Assembly: GCF_012927645.1 (NCBI RefSeq)
Contig: NZ_JABBMT010000008.1
Location: forward strand, 62,001-126,000
Length of the DNA stretch: 64,000 bases
Direction: 5' to 3'
Source: Pseudoalteromonas arctica
GTDB lineage: Bacteria > Pseudomonadota > Gammaproteobacteria > Enterobacterales > Alteromonadaceae
Made by a program: the position numbers and the translations under genes. How positions within the stretch are numbered: the stretch's first letter is position 1; every line of letters begins with the position of its first letter. The notes under the pieces were generated by a model. It worked only from the letters and a program-made list of their open reading frames with translations. It was not told where the DNA came from and made no database searches. This document shows positions 1 through 8,298 of this stretch, piece after piece.

Positions 1-2398
1 CAAAGCCTAAAATTGTTGCGCCTTTTTCCGATGTAGGTGAGATTTTTGTAAAAATAGGGCCTTCTACAGCTACTCCATCTTTAAAATAATTACCTACTTG
101 TGCTGTGCCCACACGGCCGCGAGTAATCACAGATTCAATATCTTTATAGTAAGCGGCGAAGGTCAAAGCACCATAGTCAGAGAAGTACCATTCAATCGTA
201 GTATCAAACTGATTGGCTCTTAGTGGCTTAATACCTGGGTTTGAAGCATGGTATTCAGCATCGTTGAAATTCAAGTAGCTATAGGGTGATAGGTAGTCTA
301 AATTTGGTCGAGTGATCACTTTTGCGGCACTAAAGCGATAAAGTAAATCATCACGTAGATGCAACTTAAAGTTTAAGCTTGGCAGTACGTCAGTGTAGCT
401 TTCTTCTGTGGTAGAGCGGGTATAGTAATCTTCAATTTTGCCATCAACACGATAGCTCAATGCGCCATCTTTTTCGGTTATATTGTAGCGAACGTTTTCA
501 ACATCAAAAGTATAGCCATCTGAAGAAACGTCGGTTTGTATTATACGAACGCCCATGTTGAGTGCGAAAGGTAATTTGCCTAAGTCACCTTGCAGATTTG
601 TTTCAACAAAAGCTGCTAAGGTTTGCTCTGTTAAGGCAAACGAATCATTTGGACTACTTTTAGCGACGATTTTATCTTGCGCCGCTTGTGGATTAATTGA
701 TTCATAAAAAGCATACAGTTTGTCGTAATTAAAGCTTGCCCATGGATCAGGGTGTTTACCAGGCTCACCGTCTAAGAAGTTATCAAAGTTAGCTGGCACA
801 AGTACATCAGCAGGTAAGCGGAATAAATTTAAGCCGCCAAGCTCTTCAACACTTGAATCGTCAAAACTGTCGTATTCTGAGTTTTTAAAATAAGTGCCAC
901 CATTACTGAACATTGATGCATTTTTTGATTTATAAACACTGCGTTCTTTGGTTTGTTTACCGTAATGAACACCAAATTGAATATCTTTCACTAGTTCAAA
1001 AGAGGGAATATAGGTTGCTGCTAAGCGGATCTCTTCTATTTGATCTTTCACATCGGTGCCTGAGTTGTGGCTGTAATGTGCACCAAAAGGTTGTTCTGCA
1101 CTCAGTGCTGGGGTCATTGTCACATCAGGTAGCATATTACTGCCAGTTTGGTCGATAGTGATACCATCAACAAAGCCACGCGCAACAATAAAGCGGTTAT
1201 TACCGTTACTAACATTTTTTGCTTGTGATTGTGAAATATCTAAATCAACCGTTAAGTTTTCTGTGGCATACCAAACTGTATTAAAGCCCCATTGCCAGGT
1301 ATCTGTATTACGTGGCACAGACACATTTAACAGCTCAGCCATAGCGCCATCAACAAGTTCTACATAATTAACGTTGCCGTCTTCATTGAACTTTACCTCA
1401 CCGATTGCTGGAATGCCTGGAGTCCAGGATTCATCATAGGTGACAAATGAAATTTGGTATTGCTCACCATTGGTTTCGTATTGTGAATAGATACTGTCAA
1501 AGTTCACATCAAACTTGTCTGACGGGCGCCATTGCAGTGCTAAACTTGCGCCAAGGCGTTCACGTGTATCTTGCCAGTTTGAATAACGTACGTAGCCTGG
1601 AATAACTGACGGATATGACTGCTCGTTATCTTCAAGTGTGCCGTTGCCATTACTATCAATGGGAATGCGTACGTCCACATTCTCATCAGGATCATAAAAA
1701 CCTTCACCTTCATATGAATCGGCACGTTGCGTTCGTTCAGAATAAACAGCAGTGAAGAGTGCGCCAAAAGTATCATCAAAAAAGGTATCACTAATTAAAA
1801 AAGATACTTGCGGGTTAGTGTCGCCAGTACGTTCCTCATAAATTCCTTTGGCACTACCTGATAAAGTAAATCCATCTAAATCCAAAGGCTTGCGGGTTTT
1901 TATATTAATGACTGAGCCAATACCGCCTTCTTGTGTTTTACTTTGCGGGGATTTGTATACTTCGAGGGATTGCACTATTTCGGGGGCGATTAAATCAAAA
2001 TTAAAGTTACGGCTAGAATGCTCTGATGCCATACGCCGGCCATTAACGGTGGTGACGTTGTAGTCCCCCCCCAAACCTCGCACGGTAACATTTTGGCCTT
2101 CGCCGCCGTTACGGGTAATTGCAATTCCGGTCATCCGTTGCAAAGCCTCGGCAATGTTTTGGTCAGGAAACTTACCGATATCTTCAGCAACGATAGCATC
2201 CATAACCCCCACAGCTTGTTGTTTTAAATACAGAGATTCTTTAATACTCGAACGAACACCCCTAACCTCGATTACTTCTACCTGCTCGGTCTCAGCGTCT
2301 TTTTCCTTTTTTTTGTCTTCTTCAGCAGCCAATATAGCGCCACTGAAAATGGCACTCATGGACAAAAACAGGGTGGACAGTTTTCGTTGTGCTTTCAT
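1..2398 (-). CDS. TonB-dependent receptor, likely for GalNAc-containing ligands (partial, C-terminus outside window)
   Basis: About 799 codons are open from the ATG at 2398 to the window edge, so the gene continues leftwards. The start has an AGGT Shine-Dalgarno about 8 nt upstream. Residues 1-24 form a signal peptide, followed by a charged linker with a TonB-box-like EVIEVRG. The plug domain follows, with IGKFPDQNLAEALQR, VTVRGLGGDYN and VYKSPQSKTQEGGIGSVI, as in the large TonB receptors that marine bacteria use for glycans. The rest is beta-barrel. It lies downstream of and codirectional with the GH109 gene and next to the aga operon. The family assignment is secure; uptake of GalNAc oligosaccharides across the outer membrane is inferred from context. 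Confidence 0.9.
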   Translation of the reverse strand, partial: MKAQRKLSTLFLSMSAIFSGAILAAEEDKKKEKDAETEQVEVIEVRGVRSSIKESLYLKQQAVGVMDAIVAEDIGKFPDQNIAEALQRMTGIAITRNGGEGQNVTVRGLGGDYNVTTVNGRRMASEHSSRNFNFDLIAPEIVQSLEVYKSPQSKTQEGGIGSVINIKTRKPLDLDGFTLSGSAKGIYEERTGDTNPQVSFLISDTFFDDTFGALFTAVYSERTQRADSYEGEGFYDPDENVDVRIPIDSNGNGTLEDNEQSYPSVIPGYVRYSNWQDTRERLGASLALQWRPSDKFDVNFDSIYSQYETNGEQYQISFVTYDESWTPGIPAIGEVKFNEDGNVNYVELVDGAMAELLNVSVPRNTDTWQWGFNTVWYATENLTVDLDISQSQAKNVSNGNNRFIVARGFVDGITIDQTGSNMLPDVTMTPALSAEQPFGAHYSHNSGTDVKDQIEEIRLAATYIPSFELVKDIQFGVHYGKQTKERSVYKSKNASMFSNGGTYFKNSEYDSFDDSSVEELGGLNLFRLPADVLVPANFDNFLDGEPGKHPDPWASFNYDKLYAFYESINPQAAQDKIVAKSSPNDSFALTEQTLAAFVETNLQGDLGKLPFALNMGVRIIQTDVSSDGYTFDVENVRYNITEKDGALSYRVDGKIEDYYTRSTTEESYTDVLPSLNFKLHLRDDLLYRFSAAKVITRPNLDYLSPYSYLNFNDAEYHASNPGIKPLRANQFDTTIEWYFSDYGALTFAAYYKDIESVITRGRVGTAQVGNYFKDGVAVEGPIFTKISPTSEKGATILGF

Positions 2399-2450
2399 AA
2401 TAGTTACCTGTACTTTACTTGTTGATGGTTGTTTTTTTATTGAGTTATTA

Positions 2451-2488
2451 TCACGCGTGTTGAGTATATTTTTCTCCAACACGCGTGA
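2451..2488. repeat. 12-bp inverted repeat between GH109 gene and TonB receptor gene
   Basis: TCACGCGTGTTG (2451-2462) and CAACACGCGTGA (2477-2488) are perfect complements around a 14-nt AT-rich loop. The hairpin lies in the 96-bp gap between the GH109 stop and the receptor start. No T-run follows on either strand, so a factor-independent terminator is doubtful. An mRNA-stabilising or processing hairpin, or a protein-binding palindrome, is equally possible. Confidence 0.6.
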
Positions 2489-2494
2489 GGTTAA

Positions 2495-3868
2495 TTACGA
2501 AATAATGCCAAGAGGTTTTGCTTGCTGCCAAAGGCCACGAGTGAAATCAGGGAAGTCTTTGCTATTACTTCTATCGGCTACAGAATCAACAGATAGCGGG
2601 GAAACGGCTGACCACGCGGCTGCGTCATACACATCTTGATCAAGTGGTTCGCCATTGCGTAGGCAAAAAATAATCCGCCAAAACATTAAAAAATCCATGC
2701 CGCCATGGCCGCCGTTACGCTCAGCTTCTGCCCCCATTTTTTGCCAGAGCGGGTGATCGTATTTGTTATACCAATCAGCCATATCGTAGTCCCATTCGTG
2801 GTAGCTTTTACTGCCACCTTGTTCAAGGGCAATACGGTTAGGGAAGCCTGCAAATACGCCATTAGTGCCTTGAATTAAGTTGTGACGAGAATAAGGGCGT
2901 GGTGTGGTTGTATCATGTTGCACCATAATACTACGGCCTTTTACCGTTTTAATGATGCTGGTATTCATATCACCCGCAATATAGTTAAGTTTGTTGCGGC
3001 TATGATCTGCGGGAAATTCTTTTTTAGCGTACGCGGCACGCCCTAATGATGGCGAGCTCATCGAGCTTATATAGTCAAAACGATCGCCACGGTTGATATT
3101 CATATATTGTGAAACTGGGCCTAAGCCATGAGTTGGGTATAAATTACCATCAACTGCCGCATGCCAAGGAGTACGCCAAGAGCCAGTTTTATGGTCAATT
3201 TCTTTCATTTGCCAGCGTAGCTCATGAATATATGCCGCTTCACCATGGAGTAATTCACCAAAAACGCCTTGGCGAACCATATTCAGCACCATTAGCTCAT
3301 CACGGCCATAGCAGACATTTTCCAACATCATACAGTTTTTCTGAGTGCGTTCAGAAGTGTTGACTAGTTGCCATGCTTCTTCTACAGTCACTGCTGCTGG
3401 TACTTCAACAAAAGCATGCTTGCCGCTTTCCATGGTATCGACTGCCATCGGCGTATGCCACTGCCATGGCGTTGAAATGATAACAATATCAATATCTTGT
3501 CGCTCTAGCATGCGGCGGTAGTCGTGATCGTTTTTGCCATAGGTATCTGGTTTTTTAAAGCCTTTATCAACAACAATCTTCACCGCCCTGTCTACAACGG
3601 CCTGGTGGGTATCACAAATTGCTTTAATTTCAACGCCATCTAAATGGCAAAAATGCTTAACAGCACCAACACCACGTTCGCCTACGCCAATAAAGCCAAC
3701 TCTCACTACGTCCATTCTAGGTACGATTAAGCCAAGCGTTGAGCGCCCTTGTTGTGCAGTTTTTAATATTGATTTGGAATTGGTGGTAGAAGCACAACCC
3801 AAAGCCGCGCTGGTTGCTGCAATTGCGGCCATTGATTGTAAAAATCGTCTACGGTTAAGATCGCCCAT
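2495..3868 (-). CDS. Glycoside hydrolase family 109 (NAD-dependent alpha-N-acetylgalactosaminidase), Tat-exported
   Basis: 457 residues. The N-terminus carries a twin-arginine signal (RRRFLQ at residues 6-11) and a hydrophobic stretch ending in ALGC, so it may be a Tat lipoprotein, although the lipobox is not canonical. A Rossmann dinucleotide motif GFIGVGERG follows at about 58-66, then the Gfo/Idh/MocA fold. The stretch [20 protein letters not shown] is typical of GH109, whose members cleave terminal alpha-GalNAc with a transient NAD redox cycle. It is divergent from agaR and upstream of the receptor gene. With these it would release GalNAc outside the cytoplasm. The tatABC genes are in the same window. 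Confidence 0.87.
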   Translation of the reverse strand: MGDLNRRRFLQSMAAIAATSAALGCASTTNSKSILKTAQQGRSTLGLIVPRMDVVRVGFIGVGERGVGAVKHFCHLDGVEIKAICDTHQAVVDRAVKIVVDKGFKKPDTYGKNDHDYRRMLERQDIDIVIISTPWQWHTPMAVDTMESGKHAFVEVPAAVTVEEAWQLVNTSERTQKNCMMLENVCYGRDELMVLNMVRQGVFGELLHGEAAYIHELRWQMKEIDHKTGSWRTPWHAAVDGNLYPTHGLGPVSQYMNINRGDRFDYISSMSSPSLGRAAYAKKEFPADHSRNKLNYIAGDMNTSIIKTVKGRSIMVQHDTTTPRPYSRHNLIQGTNGVFAGFPNRIALEQGGSKSYHEWDYDMADWYNKYDHPLWQKMGAEAERNGGHGGMDFLMFWRIIFCLRNGEPLDQDVYDAAAWSAVSPLSVDSVADRSNSKDFPDFTRGLWQQAKPLGIIS

Positions 3869-3956
3869 AATATTGCCTTATTGTTTATTATTTGTAAATT
3901 TGTTTTCACAGGGTTTTATTTGTACACATAATGAAATATCAATGCAAGGTAAAGTT

Positions 3957-3977
3957 CTTTCATTTACTTTCATTTTT
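3957..3977. promoter_or_regulatory. AgaR-type operator A (CTTTC direct repeat) for the GH109 gene
   Basis: CTTTC occurs at 3957 and again at 3967, exactly 10 bp apart, followed by ATTTTT. CTTTC repeats are the known common element of proteobacterial AgaR sites. It lies about 90 bp upstream of the GH109 start. The 15-mer CTTTCATTTACTTTC occurs as its exact reverse complement in operator B. Confidence 0.7.
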
Positions 3978-4070
3978 ATTGTGTTTCTTTTTGTTTTTAA
4001 TTTTAACTTCTTTTGTTACAGTGTGTTATGTGTGATTTTTGATATTTAAAGATAAATGTAAAAAATTAAA

Positions 4071-4098
4071 TTGAAAGTAAATGAAAGCTGCGTACAAT
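4071..4098 (+). promoter_or_regulatory. Putative agaR promoter overlapped by operator B
   Basis: A sigma-70-like promoter can be read with -35 TTGAAA (4071-4076), a 16-bp spacer and -10 TACAAT (4093-4098), 32 bp before agaR. GAAAG repeats at 4073 and 4083 (operator B, 4073-4087) cover the -35 and the spacer. A repressor bound here would block its own promoter, so autoregulation is inferred. Confidence 0.6.
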
Positions 4099-4102
4099 AA
4101 AT

Positions 4103-4120
4103 GAAAGTTAACAATGAAAG
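4103..4120. promoter_or_regulatory. AgaR-type operator C
   Basis: GAAAG at 4103-4107 and GAAAG at 4116-4120, 13 bp apart, just downstream of the -10 element and 10 bp before the agaR start. The orientation is the same as operator B, and the first repeat sits 20 bp from the last repeat of B. Confidence 0.55.
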
Positions 4121-4129
4121 AGATCGGGC

Positions 4130-4900
4130 ATGCTTAACACTATCGAAAGGCGTCATGAGATTGTGCAATTGGTTTACAAACAAGAACGGGTGCAGGTTCC
4201 TGAGTTGGCTCAGTTGTTTGGTGTGTCAACGGTAACAATTCGTAACGACTTAAATGAGTTGGATGAAAAAGGATTGTTGGTACGATCCCGTGGTGGTGCA
4301 GTTGCCAGTAATCGTCTGACTCAAGAGTTATCATTAAAAGAAAAACACGATGCAAACCGCGGTATTAAAGAGCGACTAGGTAAATTTGCAGCGAGTCTAA
4401 TTAAGGATGGCGAATCGATCATTTTAGACTCAGGAACAACAACTGAAGAAGTCGCTAAAAATCTAACCAGCCACCATAGCGTGGTTGTGATGACTAATGG
4501 CTTAAATGTGGCGCACTCACTACTCAATGCGCCATCGGTTGAAGTGTTAATGACTGGTGGCACACTGCGTAAAAAATCTCTGTCATTTTATGGCCGCCAA
4601 GCTGAACAGCATTTACAACAATATCATTTTGATAAGTTAGTTTTGGGTGTTGATGGCTTTGAAAAAGATATTGGCATTACTACGCACTTTGAGCTTGAAG
4701 CTCTGCTAAACCGAGTGATGTTCGAAGTATCACGAGAGATCATAGTAGTAACAGATTCTAGTAAATTTAATCGCAAAGGCGTGCATAAAATTATTGCCGC
4801 CAGTGAAATAAATGTATTGGTAACAGACAGTGGGATCCCAGCTGAGATAAAAACCGCGCTCGAAATTGCAGGTGTGCGGTTACATATTCTCGATCTTTAA
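4130..4900 (+). CDS. agaR: DeoR-family repressor of GalNAc utilisation, AgaR
   Basis: 256 residues. The N-terminal winged helix-turn-helix (about 6-57) shows RRHEIVQLVYKQERVQVPEL and STVTIRNDLNELDEKGLLVR, standard for the DeoR family. The C-terminal DeoRC sugar-phosphate sensor has DSGTTTEEVAKNL and the closing LVTDSGIP. Known AgaR proteins bind CTTTC repeats and release them with an amino-sugar phosphate. Such repeats occur immediately upstream here, and the aga enzyme genes follow in the same direction after 41 bp. A single CTTTC in that 41-bp gap (near 4900) could be a further half-site. Confidence 0.85.
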   Translation: MLNTIERRHEIVQLVYKQERVQVPELAQLFGVSTVTIRNDLNELDEKGLLVRSRGGAVASNRLTQELSLKEKHDANRGIKERLGKFAASLIKDGESIILDSGTTTEEVAKNLTSHHSVVVMTNGLNVAHSLLNAPSVEVLMTGGTLRKKSLSFYGRQAEQHLQQYHFDKLVLGVDGFEKDIGITTHFELEALLNRVMFEVSREIIVVTDSSKFNRKGVHKIIAASEINVLVTDSGIPAEIKTALEIAGVRLHILDL

Positions 4901-4941
4901 CTTTCATAACTAAACAAAGATTATCTAACAAGAGGTTTGCA

Positions 4942-6222
4942 ATGACAATATTACAGCAATTAATCGCAGCGAATAAACGCGGCGAAAAACAGGGTATTTA
5001 TGCCGTTTGCTCGGCTCATCCATTGGTGCTAGAAGCTGCCATATTGCAAGCCAAACATGATAATAGTTATTTATTAATCGAAGCAACGGCGAATCAGGTC
5101 AATCAATTTGGTGGTTATACGGGGATGTTGCCTGCGGATTTTATGGCATTTGTTGAAAAGCTTGCAGCAGAGCAAGCATTTGCAATTGATAAGCTGATCC
5201 TCGGTGGTGACCATTTAGGCCCTGTGTGTTGGTGCGATGAAAGCGCTGAATCAGCGATGCAAAAAGCGGAGCAGTTGATCGCTAGTTATGTCAGTGCAGG
5301 ATTCAAAAAAATTCACTTAGATACCAGTATGCGCTGCGCCGATGACGAGCTCATTTTAGCAGATGAAACAGTTGCAACACGTGCAGCGCAGTTATGTGCG
5401 GTAGCTGAACAAACAGCATTAGATGCCTTTGGCCACAGTGATTTAGTTTATGTTATTGGTACTGAGGTGCCGCCGCCCGGTGGTGCCGATGAGCAAATAG
5501 ATACACTTGCAGTCACAGAAACTGACCATGTTGCTAGTACACTGGCATTGCACCATGATGCATTTTTACGGCAGGGGCTATCATCGGCATGGCAGCGAGT
5601 CGTTGGCTTGGTGGTACAGCCTGGTGTGGAATTTGATAACACGCAAGTATTTGATTACGATAGCGCGAAAGCGCAACAGTTAAAACAATATATAAAGGCC
5701 GTTGATGGCATTGCCTTTGAAGCACATTCTACTGATTATCAAACGCCCATCGCGTATCAACAATTAGTAAATGACCACTTTGCGATTTTAAAAGTGGGTC
5801 CAGAGCTTACATTTGCTCTGCGTGAGGCATTATTTGCATTAAGCCATATTGAAGATACGCTAATAGGCACTGAGCAGTGCTCGCATTTACGCACTGTTAT
5901 TGATGCTGATATGCAGCAATTTCCAAAAAATTGGCAGCGTTTTTATCAAGTTGATCAATCAATGCAACAGCTTTATCGTCGCTTTAGTTTTAGTGATCGA
6001 ATTCGTTATTACTGGGGACAAGCAGGCAATCAAAACGCAGTTGAAATCTTATTCAGCAATCTGCAAAAACAGCCGATCCCACTGCCGCTACTAAGCCAAT
6101 ATATGCCATTGCAGTATCTTGCAGTGCGAAATAACACCCTGCAAAACAGCCCTAAATCTTTGGTACTTCATCACATAATGCAAGTAACCAGTCGCTACGC
6201 AGATGCGTGTTTTAAACAATAG
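4942..6222 (+). CDS. agaZ: AgaZ/KbaZ/GatZ family protein, tagatose branch of GalNAc catabolism
   Basis: 426 residues, full length for the GatZ/KbaZ family. It opens with QQLIAANKRGEKQGIYAVCS and contains GGDHLGPVCW and IHLDTSMRCADD, hallmarks of the family. The E. coli members are structural partner subunits of class II tagatose-1,6-bisphosphate aldolase and lack catalysis on their own; the family has also been annotated as tagatose-6-phosphate kinase. No catalytic AgaY/KbaY partner is encoded in the window, so the exact reaction here is open. It is preceded by AAGAGG about 6 nt before the ATG and starts the agaZ-S-K-AII run. Confidence 0.82.
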   Translation: MTILQQLIAANKRGEKQGIYAVCSAHPLVLEAAILQAKHDNSYLLIEATANQVNQFGGYTGMLPADFMAFVEKLAAEQAFAIDKLILGGDHLGPVCWCDESAESAMQKAEQLIASYVSAGFKKIHLDTSMRCADDELILADETVATRAAQLCAVAEQTALDAFGHSDLVYVIGTEVPPPGGADEQIDTLAVTETDHVASTLALHHDAFLRQGLSSAWQRVVGLVVQPGVEFDNTQVFDYDSAKAQQLKQYIKAVDGIAFEAHSTDYQTPIAYQQLVNDHFAILKVGPELTFALREALFALSHIEDTLIGTEQCSHLRTVIDADMQQFPKNWQRFYQVDQSMQQLYRRFSFSDRIRYYWGQAGNQNAVEILFSNLQKQPIPLPLLSQYMPLQYLAVRNNTLQNSPKSLVLHHIMQVTSRYADACFKQ

Positions 6223-6239
6223 ACGTAAGTGAGGTAGTA

Positions 6240-7376
6240 ATGTCTAGTTATTTAGCAATTGATGAAACCCTATTAGAAGCTAAAAATAGTTTATGGACTG
6301 CAAAAGAAATTATGCAGCAACCCGACTGTTGGCGAGCAACACTTAGTATTGTGAAAGCTGCACGAGTGCAGCTAGATAGCTGGCTGGTGGGCATATTAGA
6401 TAAGCAAAATGCGCAAATAATTTTTACCGGTGCCGGTACTTCAGCTTATGTTGGTGAGGCGGTTGTTGGTTACTTGAATCAACAATTGGATATTACTTGC
6501 CGAAGTGTTAGCAGTACAGAGCTGGTTGCTTGCCCAGAGCAGTATTTACAGCCAAACAAGCCAACTTTATTAGTGTCGTTTGCACGCTCGGGAAATAGCC
6601 CTGAAAGTGTTGCTGCTGTTGAAGTTGTAAATAATTATGTTAAGGAATGTGCCCACCTACTTATTACCTGTAACCCCGATGGTGCGCTGCATCAACAAGC
6701 AGCGCAAGATGAAAACTATTTCTCGTTATTGATGCCTGTGCAAACACTTGATCACAGCTTTGCTATGACCAGCAGTTTTACCTCAATGTTGGTGGCAAGT
6801 GTGGCAATATTTAGTGATGCAGATAACGCTGTTTTAACTATTACAGAAGCGGTTGAAAAAAATATTGCTGGTAAATTAGCTGAGCTAAAAGCATTGGCTG
6901 AACTGCCGATGCATCGCTTAGTGTATTTAGGTGCAGGATCCTTAAAAGGCTATGCGCAAGAATCAGCATTAAAATTATTAGAACTCAGTGCGGGTCAAGT
7001 TATGGGGTATTTTGAATCCCCGCTGGGTTTTCGTCATGGCCCCAAATCATTGGTTGATGATAAAACCTTAATTGTTCTATTTGGCTCAACTAATACCTAT
7101 ACCAAGCAGTACGATATTGATTTGTTGAATGAATTACGCAGCGATAATCAGGCTATTGATGTTCATTCCTTGGCGCTTCCAGATAACGCGATGAGGCAGC
7201 AATTAGATGATGTATTTAATGGCTTATATTATATGGTCTGCGCGCAAATAATATCGTTCTATAAAGCATGGCAATTAGGTATTACAGTAGATAACCCATG
7301 CCCAACCGGTGAAGTAAACCGAGTGGTACAGGGGGTGACGATTTATCCGCTCAAGCAAGGTGACATTAATGACTAA
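6240..7376 (+). CDS. agaS: Galactosamine-6-phosphate deaminase/isomerase AgaS (SIS domains)
   Basis: 378 residues with two sugar-isomerase (SIS) domains. The first has FTGAGTSAYVGEAV and VSFARSGNSPESVAAVE. The second has YLGAGSLKGYAQESALKLLE and SPLGFRHGPKSLV. AgaS, not AgaI, is the established main galactosamine-6-phosphate deaminase, yielding tagatose-6-phosphate and ammonia. It lies 17 bp after agaZ and overlaps the start of agaK by 8 nt, which indicates translational coupling. Confidence 0.87.
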   Translation: MSSYLAIDETLLEAKNSLWTAKEIMQQPDCWRATLSIVKAARVQLDSWLVGILDKQNAQIIFTGAGTSAYVGEAVVGYLNQQLDITCRSVSSTELVACPEQYLQPNKPTLLVSFARSGNSPESVAAVEVVNNYVKECAHLLITCNPDGALHQQAAQDENYFSLLMPVQTLDHSFAMTSSFTSMLVASVAIFSDADNAVLTITEAVEKNIAGKLAELKALAELPMHRLVYLGAGSLKGYAQESALKLLELSAGQVMGYFESPLGFRHGPKSLVDDKTLIVLFGSTNTYTKQYDIDLLNELRSDNQAIDVHSLALPDNAMRQQLDDVFNGLYYMVCAQIISFYKAWQLGITVDNPCPTGEVNRVVQGVTIYPLKQGDIND

Positions 7377-8298
7377 GCAGTATATTTATGGCATTGATAT
7401 TGGCGGTAGTAAAATTGAACTTGCAGTATTTGACGCAACATTAAAGCAACTTGAATCATGGCGAGTTGCGACTCCACAAAATAGTTATCAAGACTTTCTA
7501 AATGCGTTAGTGGGTATGATTTTAAGTGCCGATCATAAATATCAATGTCACGGTGCGGTCGGTATTGGTATGCCAGGCATCGTTAATGCGAACCAACAAG
7601 TGCTGTCGGCCAACGTGCCTCATGCGACGGGTCAAAATGCCGCGCAAGATTTAGCTCAGTTAATTAATCGCCCAGTTGCGATCGAAAACGATTGCCGTTG
7701 TTTTGCACTCTCAGAAGCGCGCAGCAGCGTTGGTTTGCAATATACCCGGGTGTTCGGTGCAATTCTTGGTACTGGTGCGGGTGGTGGGCTGTGTATTGAT
7801 GGTCAATTGTATAAAAGTGCGCAAGGAATTGCTGGTGAATACGGCCATTACGCACTTTCTGCAGTGTTACAGCAAAAGTACCAGTTACCTATTTTAAAAT
7901 GTGGCTGTGGTTTAACAGGGTGCATTGAAAGTTATATTGCAGGCCCTGGCTTGGCGAGAATTTACCAGCACTTTGCTAGCGAGGTATTAACCACTTTTGA
8001 AATTGTTGAAGGACTGAGAAAAGGCGACGTAATTTGCCAACAAAGTTTTGCTTGTTATTTGGATTTAATAGGCAGTACTTTTGCGGCAATTATTATGGCC
8101 TATGATCCTGAGGTAATTGTAGTTGGCGGTGGTATGTCTTTAGTTGATGAACTAATGAGCAAGCTTGAAGAGGCAATCGTACCGTATGTTTTTGCTGATA
8201 TTCGGGTGCCAAAAATAGTGCTTGCTGAATTTGGCGATGCCAGTGGCGCTCGCGGTGCCGCTATTTTGGCCAAAGAACAAGTGGGAGCGCTGGCATGA
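7369..8298 (+). CDS. agaK: ROK-family N-acetylgalactosamine kinase AgaK
   Basis: 309 residues from the ATG at 7369. This start is preferred over an in-frame GTG at 7360 because AAGG lies 8 nt before it and the protein then begins directly at the phosphate-binding motif YGIDIGGSK. Other ROK features are IENDCRCFALSEA (general base Asp), GTGAGGGLCIDG and the zinc signature CGCGLTGCIESY. ROK GalNAc kinases phosphorylate intracellular GalNAc to GalNAc-6-phosphate, so import here would be as free sugar without a PTS. Its stop overlaps the agaAII start in ATGA. Confidence 0.84.
   Translation: MTKQYIYGIDIGGSKIELAVFDATLKQLESWRVATPQNSYQDFLNALVGMILSADHKYQCHGAVGIGMPGIVNANQQVLSANVPHATGQNAAQDLAQLINRPVAIENDCRCFALSEARSSVGLQYTRVFGAILGTGAGGGLCIDGQLYKSAQGIAGEYGHYALSAVLQQKYQLPILKCGCGLTGCIESYIAGPGLARIYQHFASEVLTTFEIVEGLRKGDVICQQSFACYLDLIGSTFAAIIMAYDPEVIVVGGGMSLVDELMSKLEEAIVPYVFADIRVPKIVLAEFGDASGARGAAILAKEQVGALA

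Noticed and set aside
2154-2639. 161-codon plus-strand ORF
   Set aside because: It is antisense to the TonB receptor start and the GH109 end, runs through the hairpin, and looks like a shadow.
3774-4049. 91-codon plus-strand ORF over the GH109 start and the operators
   Set aside because: Half lies antisense in the GH109 gene and half in AT-rich regulatory DNA with Phe-rich translation; no ribosome site.
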